Source of the DNA: Neorhizobium populisoli
GTDB taxonomy: Bacteria; Pseudomonadota; Alphaproteobacteria; Rhizobiales; Rhizobiaceae
Assembly: GCF_019430945.1 (NCBI RefSeq)
Contig: NZ_JAHYCB010000015.1
Location: 1-64,000 of the forward strand
Direction: 5' to 3'
DNA length: 64,000 nucleotides
The position numbers and the translations under genes were made by a program. Shown in pieces: positions 16,148 through 24,450 of the stretch (positions are counted from its first letter, which is position 1; every line of letters begins with the position of its first letter). The notes beneath the pieces were generated by a model that ran no database searches, was not told the origin of the DNA, and was given only the letters and a program-made list of their open reading frames with translations.

Positions 16148-16814
16148 GAACGTCACTTTCTGCTGAAACTGATTTAAGCTGAGTGGATTGAATGCTGAAG
16201 ATGACGAGCCAAGGAGATAAAGTCTCATCGGTGGATGATCCCAGCGAAAAAATCCGCTTGGCTGACGGCGACGTCTGGTACTGCGCCGGCTTCTCAGAGA
16301 GGTTCGCAATCAGGAGGAGCCTCGCCCGATCTTTCAGCACCCACTCGTCAGCGGTGACACTGCCTTCCCGTCGGAACGAACCGCCTCCACCGCCAAGGCC
16401 GTGCAACAGCGGCATGATCCGTTGATGCCGCAGAGCAAGAAGGGTCCAATAAAAGGCGAGCATTTCGGACGAATTTGGATCGATCAGCCTGGACCAGTCG
16501 AGTTTTGCCGCTTCGAACGTTGACTGCACCGTGGGATCAAGCAGGTCGTCGGCATCAAACCCCGGAAGGCGCGCCGTCGGCCTCGCATCCCTACCAAAAC
16601 GCCGCTCGGCGAATTCTACGGTGGTGCCGCTTGAGGTGAGCAAACCTGCATCTATCAATTCCCATTCGCCCTGGCCTGACGGGATGCCGTAGAAGATCCC
16701 ATTTACGATCGAGAGCTGCCGGTAAGCAAGATCCGCTGCGAAACCTTTGGTACCGTCCGCCATATCCTCGAGCGGTACGAGATCGGCATTTTCCAGCACT
16801 AATTGGGTTGTCAT
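16140..16814 (-). pseudogene. Chimera: metallo-beta-lactamase-fold N-terminus joined to TreZ C-terminus
   Basis: An open frame of 224 residues. Residues 1 to about 82 (LAYRQLSIVNGIFYGIPS, WELIDAGLL, AERRFGRDARPTA) match the start of MBL-fold hydrolases but stop just before the THGHFDH metal motif. The rest (STFEAAKLDWSRL, LLALRHQRIMPLL, LLLIANLSEKP, LSPWLVIF) matches the C-terminal domain of malto-oligosyltrehalose trehalohydrolase. Both catalytic centres are missing. The frame has remained open across the joint, most simply the product of one in-frame deletion. Start MTTQLVL at 16814 behind GGAG and an EcfG-type promoter. Confidence 0.75.
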
Positions 16815-16842
16815 GAAGGTCTCCGGTGGCTGTATCCTGCGC

Positions 16843-16867
16843 AACCGGGGTGGGGCAGGAAAGTTCC
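16843..16867 (-). promoter_or_regulatory. EcfG-type promoter of the MBL-TreZ chimera and malQ
   Basis: Minus strand GGAAC (16867-16863), 16 bp, GGTT (16846-16843), 29 bp before the start at 16814. It is divergent from the Mn-catalase promoter 40 bp away. Confidence 0.75.
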
Positions 16868-16906
16868 CATCATTTTCTCCATGTCTGAACTGCAGTTCGG
16901 CGGCAG

Positions 16907-16931
16907 GGAACTTTGTCGACTGCGCTGTGTT
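16907..16931 (+). promoter_or_regulatory. EcfG-type promoter of Mn-catalase
   Basis: GGAAC (16907-16911), 16 bp, TGTT (16928-16931), 28 bp before the start at 16960. Confidence 0.8.
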
Positions 16932-16959
16932 AGCGCCGTCGAAACCCAGGAGAGTCCCA

Positions 16960-17784
16960 ATGTTTTATACCGATAACAAGCTGCAGTTTCCCGTTCGCGT
17001 GGAAACTCCAGATCCATTGTTCGCCCGAGCGTTGCAGCAGGCAATTGGCGGCGTAGAAGGTGAAATTCGCGTGGCGATGCAATATTTCTTCCAGGCTTGC
17101 GGCGCCCGTGGCAATCCGAAGTTCCGCGATCTGCTGATGAACACAGCTGCCGAGGAACTCGGCCATATCGAGATGCTGGCGACAGCGGTCGCACTTAATC
17201 TTGAAGGTGCTCCCGTTTCCATCAAGGATGAAGTCGCCGCCGACCCGGTGGCGAGCGCGGTGCTCGGCGGCCTCAACATGAAGAACCTATTGTCGGCCGG
17301 CCTATCCGCAATGCCCGTGGATTCCGACGGCGTGCCGTTCGACATGTCTCACATCTACGCCAGCGGAAACATCGCCGCTGACATGACCGCGAACGTTGCC
17401 GCGGAATCGACCGGCCGCGTGCTGGCAACCCGCCTCTTCAATCTTACAAATGATCCGGGTATGAAGGAAATGTTGTCGTATCTTATCGCCCGCGACACAA
17501 TGCACCAGAACCAGTGGCTGGCCGCGTTGGAGGAGCTTGGCGGATCGAAAGCTGTCTTCCCAATCCCCAACAGCTTCCCGCAAGAGCAAGAGTTGAAAGA
17601 GTTCAGCTATGCCTTCCTCGGCTTCCAGAACGATGGCAGTGCGCCACCTGCCGGCCGCTGGTCGGAGGGAACGTCCATAGATGGGAAGGGTACGTTCTCC
17701 TCAACGTCGCTGGAGCCGTTGGGACAAACGCCGGTGCTGGGGCCGGCGAAACCGAAAAGCGGTGCGCAACTCGAGCAGATGTAA
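16960..17784 (+). CDS. Manganese catalase
   Basis: 274 residues with a ferritin-like four-helix core. The dimanganese ligands of the Lactobacillus plantarum enzyme (E35, E66, H69, E148, H181) find counterparts at E35, E66, H69, E149 and H182. The enzyme splits hydrogen peroxide to water and oxygen. The C-terminus ends in the family tail GAQLEQM. The ATG follows AGGAG. A decayed second copy lies at 54268-54937. A GC-rich hairpin follows the stop. Confidence 0.94.
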   Translation: MFYTDNKLQFPVRVETPDPLFARALQQAIGGVEGEIRVAMQYFFQACGARGNPKFRDLLMNTAAEELGHIEMLATAVALNLEGAPVSIKDEVAADPVASAVLGGLNMKNLLSAGLSAMPVDSDGVPFDMSHIYASGNIAADMTANVAAESTGRVLATRLFNLTNDPGMKEMLSYLIARDTMHQNQWLAALEELGGSKAVFPIPNSFPQEQELKEFSYAFLGFQNDGSAPPAGRWSEGTSIDGKGTFSSTSLEPLGQTPVLGPAKPKSGAQLEQM

Positions 17785-17794
17785 CGGCTTTCAG

Positions 17795-17818
17795 GGCCGG
17801 GCAGCCCACCGCCCGGCC
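17795..17818 (+). terminator. Hairpin after Mn-catalase
   Basis: GGCCGGGC, 8-nt loop, GCCCGGCC (17795-17802 and 17811-17818). A perfect 8-bp GC stem 10 bp past the stop; the T-run is short (TTCGT). Confidence 0.65.
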
Positions 17819-18002
17819 TTCGTAACGGCACGACCTACAATCGTTCCTGGGCCAACGACCCACTACTACAAAGGGCTCTATGAGCGTCACCAAAAAGAGC
17901 TGGCCCCGATCGGCCCGGTGGAAGTAAAGACCTTGCTACGCCGGCACTATACTCCATGATCACACCGTATTTAGGCGTAGTATCATCGCCAATGATCGGA
18001 TG

Positions 18003-18695
18003 ATCGGGCTGCGTGTTGCCGGATGGTACCCCTAGAGGCATCTATGTCCACTTCCACGGCGGGGGCGTGGGTGCTGGGCAATGCACGCCTGGATGACGGG
18101 ATCACCCCGCAGATTGCGAAAGAGTGCCAGGTTCTGGCTGTTGCGGTCGATTTCCACAACGCTTCCGACGACCGCGTCGACAAATTTGTCGACGACCGTG
18201 AGGCTGCCCTCGAATGGATGTGTGGAGCCTTGCGGCGCTCGGCGTCGCGCGAATTGTGATTGGACGCGAATCATCCGGTGCTCATCTGGCGGCTCAGGCT
18301 TTGCTGCTGTTGAGAGACCGGGGAATGGCAACGGCGTTTTCGGTTTCATCTCGACGTGTGGAGCGTTTGATTCAGCGGCTCGCCGAGCCTGAAGCGCTCG
18401 ACCGATCGCTCTTTGATCGCCAGCGGGCCCCCGGCCTATCTATCTTCAGAGGCTGCGCCCACACTTGCGGCGCGAAGAAGCGGGCGGTCCTTGGTTCGCA
18501 CGACTTCACGGGCTGCCACCGGCTCTTTTCATTGCCGGTGAACTCGATCCCATCATCGACGACACTGAAATGCCCCGAGCGCGGCAGCGGGCTAACAGCA
18601 ACGCGACCCTGACCGTTTCTCCCCTCGGCTCGCATGGCTTCAATCGCCTTCCATCGGCACTCGCGGCGATGACAAATGCTTCGGCAAGACGATGA
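18003..18695 (+). pseudogene. Decayed alpha/beta hydrolase (paralogue of 11273)
   Basis: Pieces of an HSL-like hydrolase appear in order but in different frames: VHFHGGG, AGAWVLGNARLDD, VDFHNASDD, IVIGRESSGAHLAAQ, ISTCGAFD, LFIAGELDPIIDD and LGSHGFNRLPSA. At least four frame changes separate them. Same order and spacing as the intact gene at 11273-12247. Not functional. Confidence 0.88.
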
Positions 18696-18751
18696 ATCAC
18701 AGCGATTAATGCCGGGGATCACGATCCGGTCCGCAAGCTGTAAGCGAGGGG

Positions 18752-19015
18752 CTAATAGACGAGACGGCCCCAGCCTTCATCCCATGTTACGTCTTCTGTC
18801 AATTCGACCCAGATATCGTCGCCTCGACCATGGCTTTTGGCGATCGCAAAGGCTGCGTCGGGCTCCATCTCCTCGCCGGGAAAGATCGTATCCTCGTTTG
18901 CCGTGTCCGCGACCTTGCGGACATAACCGCGGATCTGATCGCCCGAGTGGTAGAACTTCACGACGATGTCGCCCTGCTTCGGCAGACCCTCGTAATATCT
19001 TCGGTATTCAAGCAT
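18752..19015 (-). CDS. Unrecognised 87-residue protein
   Basis: A soluble acidic protein starting MLEYRRYYEGLPKQGD, rich in Trp and Asp at the C-terminus (DDIWVELTEDVTWDEGWGRLVY). The ATG follows GAGG. It lies 78 bp after nuoD in the same direction and could be the third gene of that operon. No family recognised. Confidence 0.65.
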   Translation of the reverse strand: MLEYRRYYEGLPKQGDIVVKFYHSGDQIRGYVRKVADTANEDTIFPGEEMEPDAAFAIAKSHGRGDDIWVELTEDVTWDEGWGRLVY

Positions 19016-19093
19016 GCTAATCCTCGTTAATGAATCTTGGCAGTAAGGCTCGGCCGACCCCGGGCAGCAGAGACGAAGCGAACCGGTCGCAGC

Positions 19094-20284
19094 TCATCGA
19101 TCCACCTCCCCAAAAACGATGTCTAACGAACCTAGGACCGCCGAGACGTCGGCAAGCTGGTGTCCCCTGCACATATAATCCATCGCTTGCAGGTGGGTGA
19201 ACCCTGGTGCCCTGATCTTGCAGCGGTACGGGCTGTTTGTTCCGTCAGCGATCAAATACACGCCAAACTCGCCTTTCGGAGCCTCGACGGCGGCATAGGC
19301 TTCGCCTGCCGGAACATGGAAGCCCTCTGTATATAGCTTGAAGTGATGGATCAGGGCCTCCATCGAGCGCTTCATCTCTGCGCGTTTCGGCGGCACGACC
19401 TTGCCATCGGCAGAGGAGAAGGGGCCCGTCGCTTCGCTCGACAGCAGACGGTCAACGCACTGCTTCATGATGCTGGCCGATTGCCGCATCTCGATCATCC
19501 GGATCAGGTAGCGATCATAACAATCGCCGTTTTTGCCGATGGGTATTTCGAAATCCAGCTCCGAATAGCACTCGTAGGGCTGCGATCGCCGCAGATCCCA
19601 CGCCGCGCCGGATCCGCGAACCAGCACACCGGAAAAGCCCCATGCCCAGGCGTCATCTAGCGATATTACCCCGACATCGACATTTCGTTGTTTGAAAATG
19701 CGGTTGTTGGTTAGCAGACCCTCAATATCATCGAGCGTGTTTGGGAACGTCTCGCACCAGCGGCCGATATCCTCGACCAAGTCTCTTGGAAGATCCTGGT
19801 GCACGCCTCCAGGCCGGAAATACGCCGCGTGCATGCGAGACCCGGAGGCGCGCTCGTAAAACACCATCAGGTTCTCGCGCTCTTCAAAACCCCATAACGG
19901 CGGTGTCAGCGCACCGATATCCATGGCCTGGGTAGTGACGTTGAGGAGGTGGGACAAGATCCGGCTGATCTCGGCATAAAGCACCCTTATCAGCTGACCG
20001 CGGATCGGAACCTGCAACCCCAGCAGCTTTTCGATCGCCATGCAGTAGCCGTGTTCCTGGCACATCGGCGCTACATAATCCAGCCGATCGAAATATGGCA
20101 GAGCCTGGAGATAGGTCTTCGCCTCGATCAGCTTTTCCGTCCCGCGGTGCAAGAGGCCGATATGGGGATCTACGCGCTCAACCAGTTCTCCGTCGAGTTC
20201 GAGGACCAGGCGAAGGACCCCGTGGGCGGCCGGATGCTGCGGCCCGAAATTGATGTTGAAATTTCTGACATTGTGCTCGGGCAT
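19094..20284 (-). CDS. nuoD: NADH-quinone oxidoreductase subunit D
   Basis: 396 residues, full length. It carries [10 protein letters not shown], the [14 protein letters not shown] segment, [10 protein letters not shown] with the quinone-site tyrosine, and [12 protein letters not shown]. NuoD is the 49-kDa subunit that forms the quinone pocket in the peripheral arm of complex I. It starts 8 bp after nuoC. No nuoA, nuoB, nuoE or other subunit gene is present on either side, and the pair has its own EcfG-type promoter, so it may replace the main NuoC/NuoD under stress or form another complex. Confidence 0.93.
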   Translation of the reverse strand: MPEHNVRNFNINFGPQHPAAHGVLRLVLELDGELVERVDPHIGLLHRGTEKLIEAKTYLQALPYFDRLDYVAPMCQEHGYCMAIEKLLGLQVPIRGQLIRVLYAEISRILSHLLNVTTQAMDIGALTPPLWGFEERENLMVFYERASGSRMHAAYFRPGGVHQDLPRDLVEDIGRWCETFPNTLDDIEGLLTNNRIFKQRNVDVGVISLDDAWAWGFSGVLVRGSGAAWDLRRSQPYECYSELDFEIPIGKNGDCYDRYLIRMIEMRQSASIMKQCVDRLLSSEATGPFSSADGKVVPPKRAEMKRSMEALIHHFKLYTEGFHVPAGEAYAAVEAPKGEFGVYLIADGTNSPYRCKIRAPGFTHLQAMDYMCRGHQLADVSAVLGSLDIVFGEVDR

Positions 20285-20292
20285 CCGCGTCC

Positions 20293-20907
20293 TCAGCCTT
20301 TGCTATCGGTTGATTTTTCGTCGCCAGGCAGGACGTAGTCGGTGCCCTCCCACGGGGACAAGAAGTCGAAGTGTCGATATTCCTGACGGAGTTCGACGGG
20401 TTCGTAGACGACCCGTTTCGCGGCATCATCGTACCGAACCTCAACGTAACCCGTGAGCGGAAAGTCCTTTCGCAGCGGATGGCCTTCGAACCCGTAATCC
20501 GTCAGAAGTCGCCGGAGGTCCGGATGACCCTCGAACAAGATGCCGTACATGTCCCAGGCTTCCCGTTCATACCAATCCGCAGCCGGGTAGACGCTGCACG
20601 CCGATGGCACCGGCAGGTCTTCCGTCGTTGTCAGCTTAAGCCGAACGCGCTGGTTGAGCTGAGGCGAAAGCAGGTGATAAACGACATCGAAACGCTCCGC
20701 TCGCTGCGGCCAGTCCACCCCGCAAATATCCAGCAGACAGATAAATCTGAACCTCATGTCGTCACGCAGAAGCAGCAGGAGAGGAATTATCGTCTCGCGG
20801 CTCGTGGTTAACGTCAGTTCATCGAGGCGGATGTCAGCCGCCGTGTAAAGACCCGAACATGTCGTCTCGACTTGCTCTCGCAATAAGGAAAGATTGCTGT
20901 CCACCAT
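20293..20907 (-). CDS. nuoC: NADH-quinone oxidoreductase subunit C
   Basis: 204 residues. Family motifs are [24 protein letters not shown], and the signature [21 protein letters not shown] followed by [10 protein letters not shown]. NuoC is the 30-kDa subunit that packs against NuoD. The gene opens a two- or three-gene operon behind an EcfG-type promoter at 20935-20959. The sequence shows no sign of decay. Confidence 0.92.
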   Translation of the reverse strand: MVDSNLSLLREQVETTCSGLYTAADIRLDELTLTTSRETIIPLLLLLRDDMRFRFICLLDICGVDWPQRAERFDVVYHLLSPQLNQRVRLKLTTTEDLPVPSACSVYPAADWYEREAWDMYGILFEGHPDLRRLLTDYGFEGHPLRKDFPLTGYVEVRYDDAAKRVVYEPVELRQEYRHFDFLSPWEGTDYVLPGDEKSTDSKG

Positions 20908-20934
20908 CTGCGCCTCTTAACTTGGAAGCGCTCA

Positions 20935-20959
20935 AACAATGGTTCGAGGAAAGAGTTCC
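20935..20959 (-). promoter_or_regulatory. EcfG-type promoter of nuoCD
   Basis: Minus strand GGAAC (20959-20955), 16 bp, TGTT (20938-20935), 28 bp before the nuoC start. Confidence 0.78.
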
Positions 20960-21014
20960 TCGCTCGGTAATGCGGCAGGTGTTTCGGTGCGCTTCGGTAG
21001 GTCCGGCCTGACGG

Positions 21015-21480
21015 TCAGAGCGGGATTTTCATTGTGGCAACCAAACCTTGCGGATCATAGCTGAGTTGTACGTTGCCGCCGAGATGCGCGCCGTTCCCTG
21101 GAGCAATTCAGAGCCATACCCGTTGCGTCCGGGCGGCTGCACGACAGGGCCTTTTTTCTCACGCCACTGGCAGTTGAGGTACGTCCGTCCGCGAACGCCC
21201 TCTTCCAGCGATGAGGTGACGATACTTCGCCATCGGTAACAGACAGCGCCCTTGTTTTACGGCGTTGGTCGTCAGCTCGTGGAAGATCATGCTGCGGCCA
21301 GAATCGTCGAGCTGCCGACCTCGACAGCCGGCCCTCGACATTCGAACCGACTGGCCCAGGTGCCGCCCACTGGCCCAAGCGATGCGCGGCGATGGCGCGC
21401 TCTCACATATACCGATCATTCTGGTAAGTGGGGCACAGGGGAGCGTCGGCCGGTTATCCTGGGCTTTTGGCGATGGCCAG
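21015..21480 (-). pseudogene. HWE-type histidine kinase C-terminal remnant
   Basis: Pieces of the ATPase end of an HWE kinase are visible on the minus strand: FHELTTNAVKQG (the N box), ALSVTDGEV in a second frame and a final SYDPQGLVATMKIPL before a stop at 21015-21017. Frame changes separate them and no sensor or H-box region is found upstream. Confidence 0.65.
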
Positions 21481-21618
21481 CGCACGGTCCATCATCAACG
21501 TGGAGCTCACAGCCACAGCCTACGATCCGAGGCGGATGGATGCTCAGCCGCTTGCGCTGGCGCCTCGGCTGTGCGCAGTGCCGATTGACGCTACACGCAT
21601 CTAGGCCAGGAACGGCAA

Positions 21619-22191
21619 TTATGCGGCATCTGACAGCTCCCTGAAGGTGATCGAATATCGCAGCCGGTCGACGGGAGGGATCGAATGTTCCCATACAGTT
21701 CGTGCCGGGCCAGACAGAACGTAGATGGATCCGGGCTGGGCCTCGGTCGATGCACGCTCCCACTTCTCGCCGTTCCGGCGGCGAAGGCGAAATGTGCAGG
21801 GCGATAGCAGCGAGATGCCGACGACAACGCCAAAGACGGCCTTGTCTCGATGCCAGCCAATTGGCGCGCCGATATCATATTCGCTCACAAGGGTCTGCTG
21901 AAGACGCTCCGGGGCCAATCCAGCGAAAGCAGCCGCGATGTCACGCAAAGGAAACAGAATGTCAGGTATGTCATCGGTTTTCCGGAGCGAGGCGAGAGCA
22001 GAATCATACTTCCAGCCGAATGAAACGACCCGTCGCTTGCCCTCGAAACCATGGAAGTCGAATGCCTTGAGCGGCAATGTTCCTATCCACTGAACGAGTT
22101 CGTCCTGCGTTGCCTGAGAAACAGCATCCGGCTTGTACTGGAATCCCTCCGGCAAACGCTGCGGCAGATCGCCGAAAAGATCATCCTGCAT
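21619..22191 (-). CDS. AlkB-family 2-oxoglutarate/Fe(II) dioxygenase
   Basis: 190 residues. The iron ligands are H114 and D116 (GWHRDK) and H169 (VWEHSIP); R178 and R184 in RLRYSITFR match the 2-oxoglutarate-binding RxxxxxR. RRVVSFGW in the first third fits the nucleotide-recognition lid. AlkB proteins remove methyl groups from damaged bases by oxidation. The start overlaps the end of the ligase-phosphoesterase chimera by 11 bp, so it is translated from the same message behind the promoter at 22866-22890. Confidence 0.9.
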   Translation of the reverse strand: MQDDLFGDLPQRLPEGFQYKPDAVSQATQDELVQWIGTLPLKAFDFHGFEGKRRVVSFGWKYDSALASLRKTDDIPDILFPLRDIAAAFAGLAPERLQQTLVSEYDIGAPIGWHRDKAVFGVVVGISLLSPCTFRLRRRNGEKWERASTEAQPGSIYVLSGPARTVWEHSIPPVDRLRYSITFRELSDAA

Positions 22192-22642
22192 GCGCGGTGT
22201 TCTTTAATTGCAATCGCCTTGACCGCTTCGTCAGCAATCCGGCCGCGGTTCTCGGGTGCAGGTCACGTGGGTCAACACCAACGTCGAACTGGCGCGGCAT
22301 GGGCCTTAATCTACCATGAGAATGACCGTGCAGATTGATCGACCTCTTGCCCATCTGGTTCCAGGTGCGGAACGGATATCGACAGAGAATGAGCCGCTGG
22401 CTGTCGATCGTCAGTTCTGCATAGTGCTGAACGCTCGCCCATCGGGTAGCACATGTGGTTTCGGCTGGATAATTGTTGCCGACGTGGCTGGCCTGTTTGA
22501 ATGCCAGGCAACGAAAACTATCCCATTTCGGCTCGTATTGCCAACCGCCGCCCGCCGGCAAGCTGTCTGCGGACCCTGCTTCCGTTGGTTCGATCTCAAG
22601 GGAGAGGCCGAAATTGAAAACCTCGGTAGCTGCCTTTGTCAC
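22181..22642 (-). pseudogene. Chimera: ATP-dependent DNA ligase N-terminus joined to metallophosphoesterase C-terminus
   Basis: An open frame of 153 codons with a GTG start behind AAAGGG. Residues 1 to about 50 (FGLSLEIEPTEA, WQYEPKWDSFRCLAF) match the start of LigC/LigD-type ligases including the adenylated lysine region. From about residue 54 on the sequence (GNNYPAE, LCRYPFRTWNQMGKRSINLHGHSHGRL, FDVGVD) is the C-terminal half of a YfcE-like metallophosphoesterase. Neither enzyme can work. A separate phosphoesterase pseudogene with the same second half lies at 57808-58284. Confidence 0.78.
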
Positions 22643-22678
22643 TTCGGTGCCCTTTGCTAGACGCCGCGCCTCAAAGGT

Positions 22679-22843
22679 TTACTCTGGCGACGGTTCGGCT
22701 GCTTCAGAGCCCGCGACATTCTCGCTTCTCGGCTCTTTACTGCTTGGCGAAGGCACCTGCTTTTGCCGCTTCAAATCCCTCTCGACGGTTTCCCTGCTGC
22801 CTTCCGCCGGATCCTGCTCTGGGTGCTTGTCATCGTTCATCAT
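22679..22843 (-). CDS. Small charged, probably disordered protein
   Basis: 54 residues (MMNDDKHPEQDPAEGS onward), rich in Glu, Ser, Pro and Lys, with no hydrophobic core. AAGGAG lies 8 bases before the ATG at 22843. It is the first gene behind an EcfG-type promoter, with the ligase-phosphoesterase chimera 36 bp and alkB further downstream. Small hydrophilic proteins of this kind are typical of general stress regulons; the function is unknown. Confidence 0.7.
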   Translation of the reverse strand: MMNDDKHPEQDPAEGSRETVERDLKRQKQVPSPSSKEPRSENVAGSEAAEPSPE

Positions 22844-22865
22844 CTCGGTTCTCCTTCGTGACGCA

Positions 22866-22890
22866 AACCTCATCCAGAACCGAAAGTTCC
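22866..22890 (-). promoter_or_regulatory. EcfG-type promoter of the 22843-21619 operon
   Basis: Minus strand GGAAC (22890-22886), 16 bp, GGTT (22869-22866), 23 bp before the start at 22843. Confidence 0.75.
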
Positions 22891-23013
22891 TCCTCTGTAC
22901 CGGCTTGCGCACAAAGCCACACCATGACCACAGTGCGCTCGGTGCTCCGGCGCCCCCAGATAGAACCCGGAGGATCGCATTGCTGCCTGTCTTTAAGGAG
23001 GCGCGGGGGGTGG

Positions 23014-23928
23014 TCACCGCACGAGCGGTGACCGTTCAGACAAATCATTCCTGATCGTAGTGGCGGCAACGCCTGCCTGGCCCATTGCATGGCTGATCTG
23101 ATCGAGGCCGATCACGACATCCCCAGCCGCGTAAAGGCCGGGAACATTTGTCCGCTGATGATCGTCGACGCGGATGCACCCCTCATTCGATAGTGTTGCT
23201 CCAACGCAGGTGACGAGCTCGGACCGTACATCCGAGCCAAGCGCCGGGTAGATGGAATCAAAGCGATATTCCGCCGCTCCCGCCCGTATAAGGATCGCCT
23301 CCTGCTCGACCTCGAATTTGAGCGGTCCGCTCTCGAAATGGATCCCGAGTTCCGTCAACCGAGCCTGTTGGTGGGGCTGAAGATCATGTTCGCCCGGTAA
23401 GAACAACTTGACCTCGCGCGTATAGCTTCTGAGAAAAACCGCCTCGTCAAACGCTTTTGCGCCTTGTCCGACAACGGCAACTTGTTTGTCGGTAACCTCA
23501 AATCCATCGCACACCGGGCAGTAGCGGATCAGCCCCCGACGGAGAGCTTCGTCATGCTCGCCCTTTGGCATCGCGGGCGGCCGGTTGATTACCCCAGTTG
23601 CGATCATAACGGTTCGGGCCGGCAATGTGTGATTGCCGAAAGAGACAAGGAATTCGTCTCCTCTCTGGCTCAACGCGTTCACGTGCTCGTTGACGATTTC
23701 GGCGCCGTAGGTGAGCGCTTGAGCGCGCATCCTCTCCAGCAGTTCGCTTCCGCCGATCCCGTCCGGGAAGCCGGCATGGTTATGGGAGATCGGGATAGTG
23801 GCTGCTCTGCTTGTGCCATCGTCAAAGACAATGACGGAAAGATGGTAGCGCGAAAGATAGATCGCAGCTGTCAATCCGGCTGGCCCGCCTCCGATGATGA
23901 CGCAATCCCTTCGTTTCAAACCCATCAT
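23014..23928 (-). CDS. Thioredoxin reductase-like FAD/NAD(P) oxidoreductase
   Basis: About 304 residues. FAD-binding GGGPAGLTAAIYLSRY at the N-terminus, a CPVC redox pair in the middle (RYCPVCDGFEV), a second nucleotide-binding site (VAVVGQGAKAFDEA, with a modified glycine pattern) and the C-terminal GLYAAGDVVIGLDQISHAMGQ. It resembles the thioredoxin reductase superfamily; the partner is unknown. Starts at 23928, 23925 or an upstream GTG are possible. It follows DUF2269 and an SDR gene in the same direction with a 54-bp gap, so it may share their EcfG-type promoter. Confidence 0.87.
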   Translation of the reverse strand: MMGLKRRDCVIIGGGPAGLTAAIYLSRYHLSVIVFDDGTSRAATIPISHNHAGFPDGIGGSELLERMRAQALTYGAEIVNEHVNALSQRGDEFLVSFGNHTLPARTVMIATGVINRPPAMPKGEHDEALRRGLIRYCPVCDGFEVTDKQVAVVGQGAKAFDEAVFLRSYTREVKLFLPGEHDLQPHQQARLTELGIHFESGPLKFEVEQEAILIRAGAAEYRFDSIYPALGSDVRSELVTCVGATLSNEGCIRVDDHQRTNVPGLYAAGDVVIGLDQISHAMGQAGVAATTIRNDLSERSPLVR

Positions 23929-23982
23929 CTTGTTCACTTTTCGTATTAGGTTACGGTGGTCTCGCAAAAGGCAGGCGAAGAT

Positions 23983-24450
23983 CTACCAGGCCGGGCGGGT
24001 TATCATCAGCCAGACAATGGCGAGGACAGCGCCGAAAGCAGGAAAGCCGAAAAAGAACCAGCGCCGGAACAGCGCATAGTACCGCTGCGGCAATTCAAGC
24101 CCTTGTCGGTCGGCTTCGGCCGCGAGGTCCCGCATCTCCATCTGCATCCACACGACCGGCAGCCAGAAGATCCCGGTCAGGATGTAGAGCATGATTGAGA
24201 CGACGATCCAGCCGTCAGTGAGAGAGTAGCCAACGGTCCAGGCGAGTGCGATTCCACTAACGGGCTGCACCACGACAGCAGTTGCGGTGAAGAGGAAGTC
24301 CGCGAGAACCACGATGCGAGCGACAGGTGCGACCGTCGACGCCTTTCCCGTTCGATGCGCAATCAGCATGAAGAACGCAATTCCAGCTCCGGTTCCCAGC
24401 AGCACGCAGGCGCCGATGATGTGGATGAATTTCAAGAGGAAGTAGAGCAT
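23983..24450 (-). CDS. DUF2269 family membrane protein
   Basis: 155 residues with four predicted membrane helices, starting MLYFLLKFIHIIGACVLLG with a conserved histidine in the first helix and ending in WLMITRPAW. DUF2269 proteins are integral membrane proteins of unknown function. The ATG overlaps the end of the SDR-DoxX gene, indicating coupled translation. Confidence 0.83.
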   Translation of the reverse strand: MLYFLLKFIHIIGACVLLGTGAGIAFFMLIAHRTGKASTVAPVARIVVLADFLFTATAVVVQPVSGIALAWTVGYSLTDGWIVVSIMLYILTGIFWLPVVWMQMEMRDLAAEADRQGLELPQRYYALFRRWFFFGFPAFGAVLAIVWLMITRPAW

